A stretch of 64,000 nucleotides of DNA from Auanema rhodensis (Eukaryota > Nematoda > Chromadorea > Rhabditida > Rhabditidae), in NCBI GenBank assembly GCA_964057225.1, contig OZ059896.1, forward strand, positions 5,704,001 through 5,768,000, written 5' to 3'. Under the pieces are notes generated by a model. It ran no database searches. It saw nothing but the letters and a program-made list of their open reading frames with translations, and was not told the DNA's origin. A program made the translations under genes and the position numbers. Positions 48,383 to 63,380 of this stretch are shown one piece after another. The number at the start of each line of letters is the position of its first letter. Position 1 is the stretch's first letter.

Positions 48383-51300
48383 CTTTGAAATTTACGTGAA
48401 CTTTAATTTATGCTAATTAAATGTACACGTGATGTGCACTTGGTATGTAACTCGCTTCACGTGAAAAATAAAGAGATGCGGTTTTCAAAATTAGATTTCC
48501 CATGTCAATATTAGTCTAAAAACAAATTTTTATTGATATTGGTGCAGGGTAACCATGACTTTGAAATTTACGTGAACTTTAATTTATGCTAATTAAATGT
48601 ACACGTGATGTGCACTTGGTATGTAACTCGCTTCACGTGAAAGATAAAGAGATGCGGTTTTCAAAATTAGATTCCCCATGTCAATATTAGTCTAAAAACA
48701 AATTTTTATTGATATTGGTTCATGGTAACCATGACTTTGAAATTTACGTGAACTTTAATTTATGCTAATTAAATGTACACGTGATGTGCACTTGGTATGT
48801 AACTCGCTTCACGTGAAAGATAAAGAGATGCGGTTTTCAAAATTAGATTTCCCATGTCCATATTAGTCTAAAAACAAATTTTTATTGATATTGGTGCATG
48901 GTAACCATGACTTTGAAATTTACGTGAACTTTAATTTATGCTAATTAAATTTACACGTGATGTGCACTTGGTATGTAACTCGCTTCATGTGAAAGATAAA
49001 GAGATGCGGTTTTCAAAATTAGATTCCCCATGTCCATATTAGTCTAAAAACAAATTGTTATTGATGTTGGTGCATGGTAACCATGACTTTGAAATTTACG
49101 TGAACTTTAATTTATGCTAATTGAATTTACACGTGATGTGCACTTGGTATGTAACTCGCTTCATGTGAAAGATAAAGAGATGCGGTTTTCAAAATTAGAT
49201 TTCCCATGTCCATATTAGTCTAAAAACAAATTTTTATTGATATTGGTGCATGGTAACCATGACTTTGAAATTTACGTGAACTTTAATTTATGCTAATTAA
49301 ATTTACACGTGATGTGCACTTGGTATGTAACTCGCTTCATGTGAAAGATAAAGAGATGCGGTTTACAAAATTAGATTCCCCATGTCCATATTAGTCTAAA
49401 AACAAATTTTTATTGATATTGGTGCATGGTAACCATGACTTTGAAATTTACGTGAACTTTAATTTATGCTAATTAAATGTACACGTGATGTGCACTTGGT
49501 ATGTAACTCGCTTCACGTGAAAGATAAAGAGATGCGGTTTTCAAAATTAGATTCCCCATGTCAATATTAGTCTAAAAACAAATTTTTATTGAGATTGGTG
49601 CATGGTAACCATGACTTTGAAATTTACGTGAACTTTAATTTATGCTAATTAAAAGTACACGTGATGTGCACTTGGTATGTAACTCGCTTCACGTGAAAGA
49701 TAAAGAGATGCGGTTTTCAAAATTAGATTTCCCATGTCCATATTAGTCTAAAAACAAATTTTTATTGATATTGGTGCATGGTAACCATGACTTTGAAATT
49801 TACGTGAACTTTAATTTATGCTAATTAAATTTACACGTGATGTGCACTTGGTATGTAACTCGCTTCATGTGAAAGATAAAGAGATGCGGTTTTCAAAATT
49901 AGATTCCCCATGTCAATATTAGTCTAAAAACAAATTTTTATTGAGATTGGTGCATGGTAACCATGACTTTGAAATTTACGTGAACTTTAATTTATGCTAA
50001 TTAAATGTACACGTGATGTGCACTTGGTATGTAACTCGCTTCACGTGAAAGATAAAGAGATGCGGTTTTCAAAATTAGATTTCTCATGTCCATATTAGTC
50101 TAAAAACAAATTTTTATTGATATTGGTTCATGGTAACCATGACTTTGAAATTTACGTGAACTTTAATTTATGCTAATTAAATGTACACGTGATGTGCACT
50201 TGGTATGTAACTCGCTTCACGTGAAAGATAAAGAGATGCGGTTTTCAAAATTAGATTTCCCATGTCCATATTAGTCTAAAAACAAATTTTTATTGATATT
50301 GGTGCATGGTAACCATGACTTTGAAATTTACGTGAACTTTAATTTATGCTAATTAAATGTACACGTGATGTGCACTTGGTATGTAACTCGCTTCACGTGA
50401 AAGATAAAGAGATGCGGTTTTCAAAATTAGATTCCCCATGTCCATATTAGTCTAAAAACAAATTTTTATTGATATTGGTGCATGGTAACCATGACTTTGA
50501 AATTTACGTGAACTTTAATTTATGCTAATTAAATGTACACGTGATGTGCACTTGGTATGTAACTCGCTTCACGTGAAAGATAAAGAGATGCGGTTTTCAA
50601 AATTAGATTTCCCATGTCCATATTAGTCTAAAAACAAATTTTTATTGATATTGGTGCATGGTAACCATGACTTTGAAATTTACGTGAACTTTAATTTATG
50701 CTAATTAAATGTACACGTGATGTGCACTTGGTATGTAACTCGCTTCATGTGAAAGATAAAGAGATGCGGTTTTCAAAATTAGATTGCCCATGTCCATATT
50801 AGTCTAAAAACAAATTGTTATTGATGTTGGTGCATGGTAACCATGACTTTGAAATTTACGTGAACTTTAATTTATGCTAATTAAATGTACACGTGATGTG
50901 CACTTGGTATGTAACTCGCTTCACGTGAAAGATAAAGAGATGCGGTTTTCAAAATTAGATTCCCCATGTCAATATTAGTCTAAAAACAAATTTTTATTGA
51001 TATTGGTGCAGGGTAACCATGACTTTGAAATTTACGTGAACTTTAATTTATGCTAATTAAATGTACACGTGATGTGCACTTGGTATGTAACTCGCTTCAC
51101 GTGAAAGATAAAGAGATGCGGTTTTCAAAATTAAATTCCCCATGTCAAGATTAGTCTAAAAACAAATTTTTATTGATATTGGTGCAGGGTAACCATGACT
51201 TTGAAATTTACGTGAACTTTAATTTATGCTAATTAAATGTACACGTGATGTGCACTTGGTATGTAACTCGCTTCATGTGAAAGATAAAGAGATGCGGTTT

Positions 51301-52699
51301 TCAAAATTAGATTCCCCATGTCAATATTAGTCTAAAAACAAATTTTTATTGATATTGGTGCAGGGTAACCATGACTTTGAAATTTACGTGAACTTTAATT
51401 TATGCTAATTAAATGTACACGTGATGTGCACTTGGTATGTAACTCGCTTCACGTGAAAGATAAAGAGATGCGGTTTTCAAAATTAGATTTCCCATGTCAA
51501 TATTAGTCTAAAAACAAATTTTTATTGATATTGGTGCAGGGTAACCATGACTTTGAAATTTACGTGAACTTTAATTTATGCTAATTAAATGTACACGTGA
51601 TGTGCACTTGGTATGTAACTCGCTTCACGTGAAAGATAAAGAGATGCGGTTTTCAAAATTAGATTCCCCATGTCAATATTAGTCTAAAAACAAATTTTTA
51701 TTGATATTGGTTCATGGTAACCATGACTTTGAAATTTACGTGAACTTTAATTTATGCTAATTAAATGTACACGTGATGTGCACTTGGTATGTAACTCGCT
51801 TCACGTGAAAGATAAAGAGATGCGGTTTTCAAAATTAGATTTCCCATGTCCATATTAGTCTAAAAACAAATTTTTATTGATATTGGTGCATGGTAACCAT
51901 GACTTTGAAATTTACGTGAACTTTAATTTATGCTAATTAAATTTACACGTGATGTGCACTTGGTATGTAACTCGCTTCATGTGAAAGATAAAGAGATGCG
52001 GTTTTCAAAATTAGATTCCCCATGTCCATATTAGTCTAAAAACAAATTGTTATTGATGTTGGTGCATGGTAACCATGACTTTGAAATTTACGTGAACTTT
52101 AATTTATGCTAATTAAATGTACACGTGATGTGCACTTGGTATGTAACTCGCTTCACGTGAAAGATAAAGAGATGCGGTTTTCAAAATTAGATTCCCCATG
52201 TCAATATTAGTCTAAAAACAAATTTTTATTGATATTGGTGCAGGGTAACCATGACTTTGAAATTTACGTGAACTTTAATTTATGCTAATTAAATGTACAC
52301 GTGATGTGCACTTGGTATGTAACTCGCTTCACGTGAAAGATAAAGAGATGCGGTTTTCAAAATTAGATTTCCCATGTCCATATTAGTCTAAAAACAAATT
52401 TTTATTGGTATTGGTGCATGGTAACCATGACTTTGAAATTTACGTGAACTTTAATTTATGCTAATTAAATTTACACGTGATGTGCACTTGGTATGTAACT
52501 CGCTTCATGTGAAAGATAAAGAGATGCGGTTTTCAAAATTAGATTCCCCATGTCCATATTAGTCTAAAAACAAATTGTTATTGATGTTGGTGCATGGTAA
52601 CCATGACTTTGAAATTTACGTGAACTTTAATTTATGCTAATTAAATGTACACGTGATGTGCACTTGGTATGTAACTCGCTTCACGTGAAAGATAAAGAG

Positions 52700-53700
52700 A
52701 TGCGGTTTTCAAAATTAGATTCCCCATGTCCATATTAGTCTAAAAACAAATTTTTATTGATATTGGTTCATGGTAACCATGACTTTGAAATTTACGTGAA
52801 CTTTAATTTATGCTAATTAAATGTACACGTGATGTGCACTTGGTATGTAACTCGCTTCACGTGAAAAATAAAGAGATGCGGTTTTCAAAATTAGATTTCC
52901 CATGTCAATATTAGTCTAAAAACAAATTTTTATTGATATTGGTGCAGGGTAACCATGACTTTGAAATTTACGTGAACTTTAATTTATGCTAATTAAATGT
53001 ACACGTGATGTGCACTTGGTATGTAACTCGCTTCACGTGAAAGATAAAGAGATGCGGTTTTCAAAATTAGATTTCCCATGTCCATATTAGTCTAAAAACA
53101 AATTTTTATTGATATTGGTGCATGGTAACCATGACTTTGAAATTTACGTGAACTTTAATTTATGCTAATTAAATGTACACGTGATGTGCACTTGGTATGT
53201 AACTCGCTTCACGTGAAAGATAAAGAGATGCGGTTTTCAAAATTAGATTCCCCATGTCCATATTAGTCTAAAAACAAATTTTTATTGATATTGGTGCATG
53301 GTAACCATGACTTTGAAATTTACGTGAACTTTAATTTATGCTAATTAAATGTACACGTGATGTGCACTTGGTATGTAACTCGCTTCACGTGAAAGATAAA
53401 GAGATGCGGTTTTCAAAATTAGATTTCCCATGTCCATATTAGTCTAAAAACAAATTTTTATTGATATTGGTGCATGGTAACCATGACTTTGAAATTTACG
53501 TGAACTTTAATTTATGCTAATTAAATGTACACGTGATGTGCACTTGATATGTAACTCGCTTCATGTGAAAGATAAAGAGATGCGGTTTTCAAAATTAGAT
53601 TCCCCATGTCCATATTAGTCTAAAAACAAATTGTTATTGATGTTGGTGCATGGTAACCATGACTTTGAAATTTACGTGAACTTTAATTTATGCTAATTAA
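52700..53700 (+). repeat. satB similar block, left copy (55-unit shift)
   Basis: The order of variants, starting with the rare GTGAAAAATAAAG (52861), matches that at 62541, exactly 9680 bases (55 x 176) downstream. One private change is CACTTGATATG near 53541. GTGAAAAATAAAG also occurs at 41949-42130 and near 48461. Limits are approximate. Confidence 0.6.
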
Positions 53701-55089
53701 ATGTACACGTGATGTGCACTTGGTATGTAACTCGCTTCACGTGAAAGATAAAGAGATGCGGTTTTCAAAATTAGATTCCCCATGTCAATATTAGTCTAAA
53801 AACAAATTTTTATTGATATTGGTGCAGGGTAACCATGACTTTGAAATTTACGTGAACTTTAATTTATGCTAATTAAATGTACACGTGATGTGCACTTGGT
53901 ATGTAACTCGCTTCACGTGAAAGATAAAGAGATGCGGTTTTCAAAATTAAATTTCCCATGTCCATATTAGTCTAAAAACAAATTGTTATTGATGTTGGTG
54001 CATGGTAACCATGACTTCGAAATTTACGTGAACTTTAAATTATGCTAATTAAATGTACACGTGATGTGCACTTGGTATGTAACTCGCTTCACGTGAAAGA
54101 TAAAGAGATGCGGTTTTCAAAATTAGATTCCCCATGTCAATATCAGTCTAAAAACAAATTTTTATTGATATTGGTGCAGGGTAACCATGACTTTGAAATT
54201 TACGTGAACTTTAATTTATGCTAATTAAATGTACACGTGATGTGCACTTGGTATGTAACTCGCTTCACGTGAAAGATAAAGAGATGCGGTTTTCAAAATT
54301 AGATTTCCCATGTCCATATTAGTCTAAAAACAAATTTTTATTGATATTGGTGCATGGTAACCATGACTTTGAAATTTACGTGAACTTTAATTTATGCTAA
54401 TTAAATGTACACGTGATGTGCACTTGGTATGTAACTCGCTTCATGTGAAAGATAAAGAGATGCGGTTTTCAAAATTAGATTCCCCATGTCCATATTAGTC
54501 TAAAAACAAATTGTTATTGATGTTGGTGCATGGTAACCATGACTTTGAAATTTACGTGAACTTTAATTTATGCTAATTAAATGTACACGTGATGTGCACT
54601 TGGTATGTAACTCGCTTCACGTGAAAGATAAAGAGATGCGGTTTTCACAATTAGATTCCCCATGTCAATATTAGTCTAAAAACAAATTTTTATTGATATT
54701 GGTGCAGGTTAACCATGACTTTGAAATTTACGTGAACTTTAATTTATGCTAATTAAATGTACACGTGATGTGCACTTGGTATGTAACTCGCTTCACGTGA
54801 AAGATAAAGAGATGCGGTTTTCAAAATTAAATTTCCCATGTCCATATTAGTCTAAAAACAAATTGTTATTGATGTTGGTGCATGGTAACCATGACTTTGA
54901 AATTTACGTGAACTTTAATTTATGCTAATTAAATGTACACGTGATGTGCACTTGGTATGTAACTCGCTTCACGTGAAAGATAAAGAGATGCGGTTTTCAA
55001 AATTAAATTTCCCATGTCCATATTAGTCTAAAAACAAATTGTTATTGATGTTGGTGCATGGTAACCATGACTTTGAAATTTACGTGAAC

Positions 55090-57470
55090 TTTAATTTATG
55101 CTAATTAAATGTACACGTGATGTGCACTTGGTATGTAACTCGCTTCACGTGAAAGATAAAGAGATGCGGTTTTCAAAATTAAATTTCCCATGTCCATATT
55201 AGTCTAAAAACAAATTTTTATTGATATTGGTGCAGGGTAACCATGACTTTGAAATTTACGTGAACTTTAATTTATGCTAATTAAATGTACACGTGATGTG
55301 CACTTGGTATGTAACTCGCTTCACGTGAAAGATAAAGAGATGCGGTTTTCAAAATTAGATTCCCCATGTCCATATTAGTCTAAAAACAAATTTTTATTGA
55401 TATTGGTTCATGGTAACCATGACTTTGAAATTTACGTGAACTTTAATTTATGCTAATTAAATGTACACGTGATGTGCACTTGGTATGTAACTCGCTTCAC
55501 GTGAAAGATAAAGAGATGCGGTTTTCAAAATTAAATTTCCCATGTCCATATTAGTCTAAAAACAAATTGTTATTGATGTTGGTGCATGGTAACCATGACT
55601 TTGAAATTTACGTAAACTTTAATTTATGCTAATTAAATGTACACGTGATGTGCACTTGGTATGTAACTCGCTTCACGTGAAAGATAAAGAGATGCGGTTT
55701 TCAAAATTAGATTCCCCATGTCAATATTAGTCTAAAAACAAATTTTTATTGATATTGGTGCAGGGTAACCATGACTTTGAAATTTACGTGAACTTTAATT
55801 TATGCTAATTAAATGTACACGTGATGTGCACTTGGTATGTAACTCGCTTCACGTGAAAGATAAAGAGATGCGGTTTTCAAAATTAAATTTCCCATGTCCA
55901 TATTAGTCTAAAAACAAATTTTTATTGACATTGGTTCATGGTAACCATGACTTTGAAATTTACGTGAACTTTAATTAATGCTAATTAAATGTACACGTGA
56001 TGTGCACTTGGTATGTAACTCGCTTCACGTGAAAGATAAAGAGATGCGGTTTTCAAAATTAGATTCCCCATGTCAATATTAGTCTAAAAACAAATTTTTA
56101 TTGATATTGGTGCATGGTAACCATGACTTTGAAATTTACGTGAACTTTAATTTATGCTAATTAAATGTACACGTGATGTGCACTTGGTATGTAACTCGCT
56201 TCATGTGAAAGATAAAGAGATGCGGTTTTCAAAATTAGATTCCCCATGTCCATATTAGTCTAAAAACAAATTGTTATTGATGTTGGTGCATGGTAACCAT
56301 GACTTTGAAATTTACGTGAACTTTAATTTATGCTAATTAAATGTACACGTGATGTGCACTTGGTATGTAACTCGCTTCACGTGAAAGATAAAGAGATGCG
56401 GTTTTCAAAATTAGATTCCCCATGTCAATATTAGTCTAAAAACAAATTTTTATTGATATTGGTGCATGGTAACCATGACTTTGAAATTTACGTGAACTTT
56501 AATTTATGCTAATTAAATGTACACGTGATGTGCACTTGGTATGTAACTCGCTTCATGTGAAAGATAAAGAGATGCGGTTTTCAAAATTAGATTCCCCATG
56601 TCCATATTAGTCTAAAAACAAATTGTTATTGATGTTGGTGCATGGTAACCATGACTTTGAAATTTACGTGAACTTTAATTTATGCTAATTAAATGTACAC
56701 GTGATGTGCACTTGGTATGTAACTCGCTTCACGTGAAAGATAAAGAGATGCGGTTTTCAAAATTAGATTCCCCATGTCAATATTAGTCTAAAAACAAATT
56801 TTTATTGATATTGGTGCAGGGTAACCATGACTTTGAAATTTACGTGAACTTTAATTTATGCTAATTAAATGTACACGTGATGTGCACTTGGTATGTAACT
56901 CGCTTCACGTGAAAGATAAAGAGATGCGGTTTTCAAAATTAAATTTCCCATGTCCATATTAGTCTAAAAACAAATTGTTATTGATGTTGGTGCATGGTAA
57001 CCATGACTTTGAAATTTACGTGAACTTTAATTTATGCTAATTAAATGTACACGTGATGTGCACTTGGTATGTAACTCGCTTCACGTGAAAGATAAAGAGA
57101 TGCGGTTTTCACAATTAGATTCCCCATGTCAATATTAGTCTAAAAACAAATTTTTATTGATATTGGTGCAGGTTAACCATGACTTTGAAATTTACGTGAA
57201 CTTTAATTTATGCTAATTAAATGTACACGTGATGTGCACTTGGTATGTAACTCGCTTCACGTGAAAGATAAAGAGATGCGGTTTTCAAAATTAAATTTCC
57301 CATGTCCATATTAGTCTAAAAACAAATTGTTATTGATGTTGGTGCATGGTAACCATGACTTTGAAATTTACGTGAACTTTAATTTATGCTAATTAAATGT
57401 ACACGTGATGGGCACTTGGTATGTAACTCGCTTCACGTGAAAGATAAAGAGATGCGGTTTTCAAAATTAG
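55090..57470 (+). repeat. satB duplicated block, left copy (15-unit shift)
   Basis: This block is repeated 2640 bases (15 x 176) downstream almost without change. Shared rare markers are GACATTGG with TTAATTAATGC (about 55927 and 58567) and TTTTCACAATTAG (57105 and 59745). Differences are few: CGTAAAC at about 55611 here, and GAGATACGTTTTTC near 59571 in the other copy. Matching stops near 55050 on the left and 57480 on the right. Confidence 0.85.
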
Positions 57471-57729
57471 ATTCCCCATGTCCATATTAGTCTAAAAACA
57501 AATTTTTATTGATATTGGTTCATGGTAACCATGACTTTGAAATTTACGTGAACTTTAATTTATGCTAATTAAATGTACACGTGATGTGCACTTGGTATGT
57601 AACTCGCTTCACGTGAAAGATAAAGAGATGCGGTTTTCACAATTAGATTCCCCATGTCAATATTAGTCTAAAAACAAATTTTTATTGATATTGGTGCAGG
57701 TTAACCATGACTTTGAAATTTACGTGAAC

Positions 57730-60110
57730 TTTAATTTATGCTAATTAAATGTACACGTGATGTGCACTTGGTATGTAACTCGCTTCACGTGAAAGATAAA
57801 GAGATGCGGTTTTCAAAATTAAATTTCCCATGTCCATATTAGTCTAAAAACAAATTTTTATTGATATTGGTGCAGGGTAACCATGACTTTGAAATTTACG
57901 TGAACTTTAATTTATGCTAATTAAATGTACACGTGATGTGCACTTGGTATGTAACTCGCTTCACGTGAAAGATAAAGAGATGCGGTTTTCAAAATTAGAT
58001 TCCCCATGTCCATATTAGTCTAAAAACAAATTTTTATTGATATTGGTTCATGGTAACCATGACTTTGAAATTTACGTGAACTTTAATTTATGCTAATTAA
58101 ATGTACACGTGATGTGCACTTGGTATGTAACTCGCTTCACGTGAAAGATAAAGAGATGCGGTTTTCAAAATTAAATTTCCCATGTCCATATTAGTCTAAA
58201 AACAAATTGTTATTGATGTTGGTGCATGGTAACCATGACTTTGAAATTTACGTGAACTTTAATTTATGCTAATTAAATGTACACGTGATGTGCACTTGGT
58301 ATGTAACTCGCTTCACGTGAAAGATAAAGAGATGCGGTTTTCAAAATTAGATTCCCCATGTCAATATTAGTCTAAAAACAAATTTTTATTGATATTGGTG
58401 CAGGGTAACCATGACTTTGAAATTTACGTGAACTTTAATTTATGCTAATTAAATGTACACGTGATGTGCACTTGGTATGTAACTCGCTTCACGTGAAAGA
58501 TAAAGAGATGCGGTTTTCAAAATTAAATTTCCCATGTCCATATTAGTCTAAAAACAAATTTTTATTGACATTGGTTCATGGTAACCATGACTTTGAAATT
58601 TACGTGAACTTTAATTAATGCTAATTAAATGTACACGTGATGTGCACTTGGTATGTAACTCGCTTCACGTGAAAGATAAAGAGATGCGGTTTTCAAAATT
58701 AGATTCCCCATGTCAATATTAGTCTAAAAACAAATTTTTATTGATATTGGTGCATGGTAACCATGACTTTGAAATTTACGTGAACTTTAATTTATGCTAA
58801 TTAAATGTACACGTGATGTGCACTTGGTATGTAACTCGCTTCATGTGAAAGATAAAGAGATGCGGTTTTCAAAATTAGATTCCCCATGTCCATATTAGTC
58901 TAAAAACAAATTGTTATTGATGTTGGTGCATGGTAACCATGACTTTGAAATTTACGTGAACTTTAATTTATGCTAATTAAATGTACACGTGATGTGCACT
59001 TGGTATGTAACTCGCTTCACGTGAAAGATAAAGAGATGCGGTTTTCAAAATTAGATTCCCCATGTCAATATTAGTCTAAAAACAAATTTTTATTGATATT
59101 GGTGCATGGTAACCATGACTTTGAAATTTACGTGAACTTTAATTTATGCTAATTAAATGTACACGTGATGTGCACTTGGTATGTAACTCGCTTCATGTGA
59201 AAGATAAAGAGATGCGGTTTTCAAAATTAGATTCCCCATGTCCATATTAGTCTAAAAACAAATTGTTATTGATGTTGGTGCATGGTAACCATGACTTTGA
59301 AATTTACGTGAACTTTAATTTATGCTAATTAAATGTACACGTGATGTGCACTTGGTATGTAACTCGCTTCACGTGAAAGATAAAGAGATGCGGTTTTCAA
59401 AATTAGATTCCCCATGTCAATATTAGTCTAAAAACAAATTTTTATTGATATTGGTGCAGGGTAACCATGACTTTGAAATTTACGTGAACTTTAATTTATG
59501 CTAATTAAATGTACACGTGATGTGCACTTGGTATGTAACTCGCTTCACGTGAAAGATAAAGAGATACGTTTTTCAAAATTAAATTTCCCATGTCCATATT
59601 AGTCTAAAAACAAATTGTTATTGATGTTGGTGCATGGTAACCATGACTTTGAAATTTACGTGAACTTTAATTTATGCTAATTAAATGTACACGTGATGTG
59701 CACTTGGTATGTAACTCGCTTCACGTGAAAGATAAAGAGATGCGGTTTTCACAATTAGATTCCCCATGTCAATATTAGTCTAAAAACAAATTTTTATTGA
59801 TATTGGTGCAGGTTAACCATGACTTTGAAATTTACGTGAACTTTAATTTATGCTAATTAAATGTACACGTGATGTGCACTTGGTATGTAACTCGCTTCAC
59901 GTGAAAGATAAAGAGATGCGGTTTTCAAAATTAAATTTCCCATGTCCATATTAGTCTAAAAACAAATTGTTATTGATGTTGGTGCATGGTAACCATGACT
60001 TTGAAATTTACGTGAACTTTAATTTATGCTAATTAAATGTACACGTGATGTGCACTTGGTATGTAACTCGCTTCACGTGAAAGATAAAGAGATGCGGTTT
60101 TCAAAATTAG
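57730..60110 (+). repeat. satB duplicated block, right copy (15-unit shift)
   Basis: This is the partner of about 55090-57470. The rare unit with GACATTGG and TTAATTAATGC recurs again near 60503 (11 units further) and 63671 (18 units beyond that), so parts of this block were copied more than once. Confidence 0.85.
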
Positions 60111-62379
60111 ATTCCCCATGTCAATATTAGTCTAAAAACAAATTGTTATTGATGTTGGTGCATGGTAACCATGACTTTGAAATTTACGTGAACTTTAATT
60201 TATGCTAATTAAATGTACACGTGATGTGCACTTGGTATGTAACTCGCTTCACGTGAAAGATAAAGAGATGCGGTTTTCAAAATTAGATTCCCCATGTCAA
60301 TATTAGTCTAAAAACAAATTTTTATTGATATTGGTGCAGGGTAACCATGACTTTGAAATTTACGTGAACTTTAATTTATGCTAATTAAATGTACACGTGA
60401 TGTGCACTTGGTATGTAACTCGCTTCACGTGAAAGATAAAGAGATGCGGTTTTCAAAATTAAATTTCCCATGTCCATATTAGTCTAAAAACAAATTTTTA
60501 TTGACATTGGTTCATGGTAACCATGACTTTGAAATTTACGTGAACTTTAATTAATGCTAATTAAATGTACACGTGATGTGCACTTGGTATGTAACTCGCT
60601 TCACGTGAAAGATAAAGAGATGCGGTTTTCAAAATTAGATTCCCCATGTCAATATTAGTCTAAAAACAAATTTTTATTGATATTGGTGCATGGTAACCAT
60701 GACTTTGAAATTTACGTGAACTTTAATTTATGCTAATTAAATGTACACGTGATGTGCACTTGGTATGTAACTCGCTTCATGTGAAAGATAAAGAGATGCG
60801 GTTTTCAAAATTAGATTCCCCATGTCCATATTAGTCTAAAAACAAATTGTTATTGATGTTGGTGCATGGTAACCATGACTTTGAAATTTACGTGAACTTT
60901 AATTTATGCTAATTAAATGTACACGTGATGTGCACTTGGTATGTAACTCGCTTCACGTGAAAGATAAAGAGATGCGGTTTTCAAAATTAGATTCCCCATG
61001 TCAATATTAGTCTAAAAACAAATTTTTATTGATATTGGTGCAGGGTAACCATGACTTTGAAATTTACGTGAACTTTAATTTATGCTAATTAAATGTACAC
61101 GTGATGTGCACTTGGTATGTAACTCGCTTCACGTGAAAGATAAAGAGATGCGGTTTTCAAAATTAAATTTCCCATGTCCATATTAGTCTAAAAACAAATT
61201 GTTATTGATGTTGGTGCATGGTAACCATGACTTTGAAATTTACGTGAACTTTAATTTATGCTAATTAAATGTACACGTGATGTGCACTTGGTATGTAACT
61301 CGCTTCACGTGAAAGATAAAGAGATGCGGTTTTCAAAATTAGATTCCCCATGTCAATATTAGTCTAAAAACAAATTTTTATTGATATTGGTGCAGGGTAA
61401 CCATGACTTTGAAATTTACGTGAACTTTAATTTATGCTAATTAAATGTACACGTGATGTGCACTTGGTATGTAACTCGCTTCACGTGAAAGATAAAGAGA
61501 TGCGGTTTTCAAAATTAGATTCCCCATGTCAATATTAGTCTAAAAACAAATTTTTATTGAGATTGGTGCATGGTAACCATGACTTTGAAATTTACGTGAA
61601 CTTTAATTTATGCTAATTAAATGTACACGTGATGTGCACTTGGTATGTAACTCGCTTCACGTGAAAGATAAAGAGATGCGGTTTTCAAAATTAGATTTCC
61701 CATGTCCATATTAGTCTAAAAACAAATTTTTATTGATATTGGTGCATGGTAACCATGACTTTGAAATTTACGTGAACTTTAATTTATGCTAATTAAATTT
61801 ACACGTGATGTGCACTTGGTATGTAACTCGCTTCATGTGAAAGATAAAGAGATGCGGTTTTCAAAATTAGATTCCCCATGTCCATATTAGTCTAAAAACA
61901 AATTGTTATTGATGTTGGTGCATGGTAACCATGACTTTGAAATTTACGTGAACTTTAATTTATGCTAATTAAATGTACACGTGATGTGCACTTGGTATGT
62001 AACTCGCTTCACGTGAAAGATAAAGAGATGCGGTTTTCAAAATTAGATTCCCCATGTCAATATTAGTCTAAAAACAAATTTTTATTGATATTGGTGCAGG
62101 GTAACCATGACTTTGAAATTTACGTGAACTTTAATTTATGCTAATTAAATGTACACGTGATGTGCACTTGGTATGTAACTCGCTTCACGTGAAAGATAAA
62201 GAGATGCGGTTTTCAAAATTAGATTTCCCATGTCCATATTAGTCTAAAAACAAATTTTTATTGATATTGGTGCATGGTAACCATGACTTTGAAATTTACG
62301 TGAACTTTAATTTATGCTAATTAAATGTACACGTGATGTGCACTTGGTATGTAACTCGCTTCACGTGAAAGATAAAGAG

Positions 62380-63380
62380 ATGCGGTTTTCAAAATTAGAT
62401 TCCCCATGTCCATGTTAGTCTAAAAACAAATTTTTATTGATATTGGTTCATGGTAACCATGACTTTGAAATTTACGTGAACTTTAATTTATGCTAATTAA
62501 ATGTACACGTGATGTGCACTTGGTATGTAACTCGCTTCACGTGAAAAATAAAGAGATGCGGTTTTCAAAATTAGATTTCCCATGTCAATATTAGTCTAAA
62601 AACAAATTTTTATTGATATTGGTGCAGGGTAACCATGACTTTGAAATTTACGTGAACTTTAATTTATGCTAATTAAATGTACACGTGATGTGCACTTGGT
62701 ATGTAACTCGCTTCACGTGAAAGATAAAGAGATGCGGTTTTCAAAATTAGATTTCCCATGTCCATATTAGTCTAAAAACAAATTTTTATTGATATTGGTG
62801 CATGGTAACCATGACTTTGAAATTTACGTGAACTTTAATTTATGCTAATTAAATGTACACGTGATGTGCACTTGGTATGTAACTCGCTTCACGTGAAAGA
62901 TAAAGAGATGCGGTTTTCAAAATTAGATTCCCCATGTCCATATTAGTCTAAAAACAAATTTTTATTGATATTGGTGCATGGTAACCATGACTTTGAAATT
63001 TACGTGAACTTTAATTTATGCTAATTAAATGTACACGTGATGTGCACTTGGTATGTAACTCGCTTCACGTGAAAGATAAAGAGATGCGGTTTTCAAAATT
63101 AGATTTCCCATGTCCATATTAGTCTAAAAACAAATTTTTATTGATATTGGTGCATGGTAACCATGACTTTGAAATTTACGTGAACTTTAATTTATGCTAA
63201 TTAAATGTACACGTGATGTGCACTTGGTATGTAACTCGCTTCATGTGAAAGATAAAGAGATGCGGTTTTCAAAATTAGATTCCCCATGTCCATATTAGTC
63301 TAAAAACAAATTGTTATTGATGTTGGTGCATGGTAACCATGACTTTGAAATTTACGTGAACTTTAATTTATGCTAATTAA
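62380..63380 (+). repeat. satB similar block, right copy (55-unit shift)
   Basis: This is the partner of about 52700-53700, with GTGAAAAATAAAG at 62541 and the same succession of GCAGGG, GCATGG and TTGTTATTGATG units. The private CATGTTAGTC near 62411 is found only here. Confidence 0.6.

Noticed and set aside
54042-54224. 60-codon open frame in one satB unit
   Set aside because: It starts at ATGCTAATT and is open only because this unit has TATCAG for TATTAG. The other units inspected keep the stop, and 176 is not a multiple of three, so the frame is not maintained.
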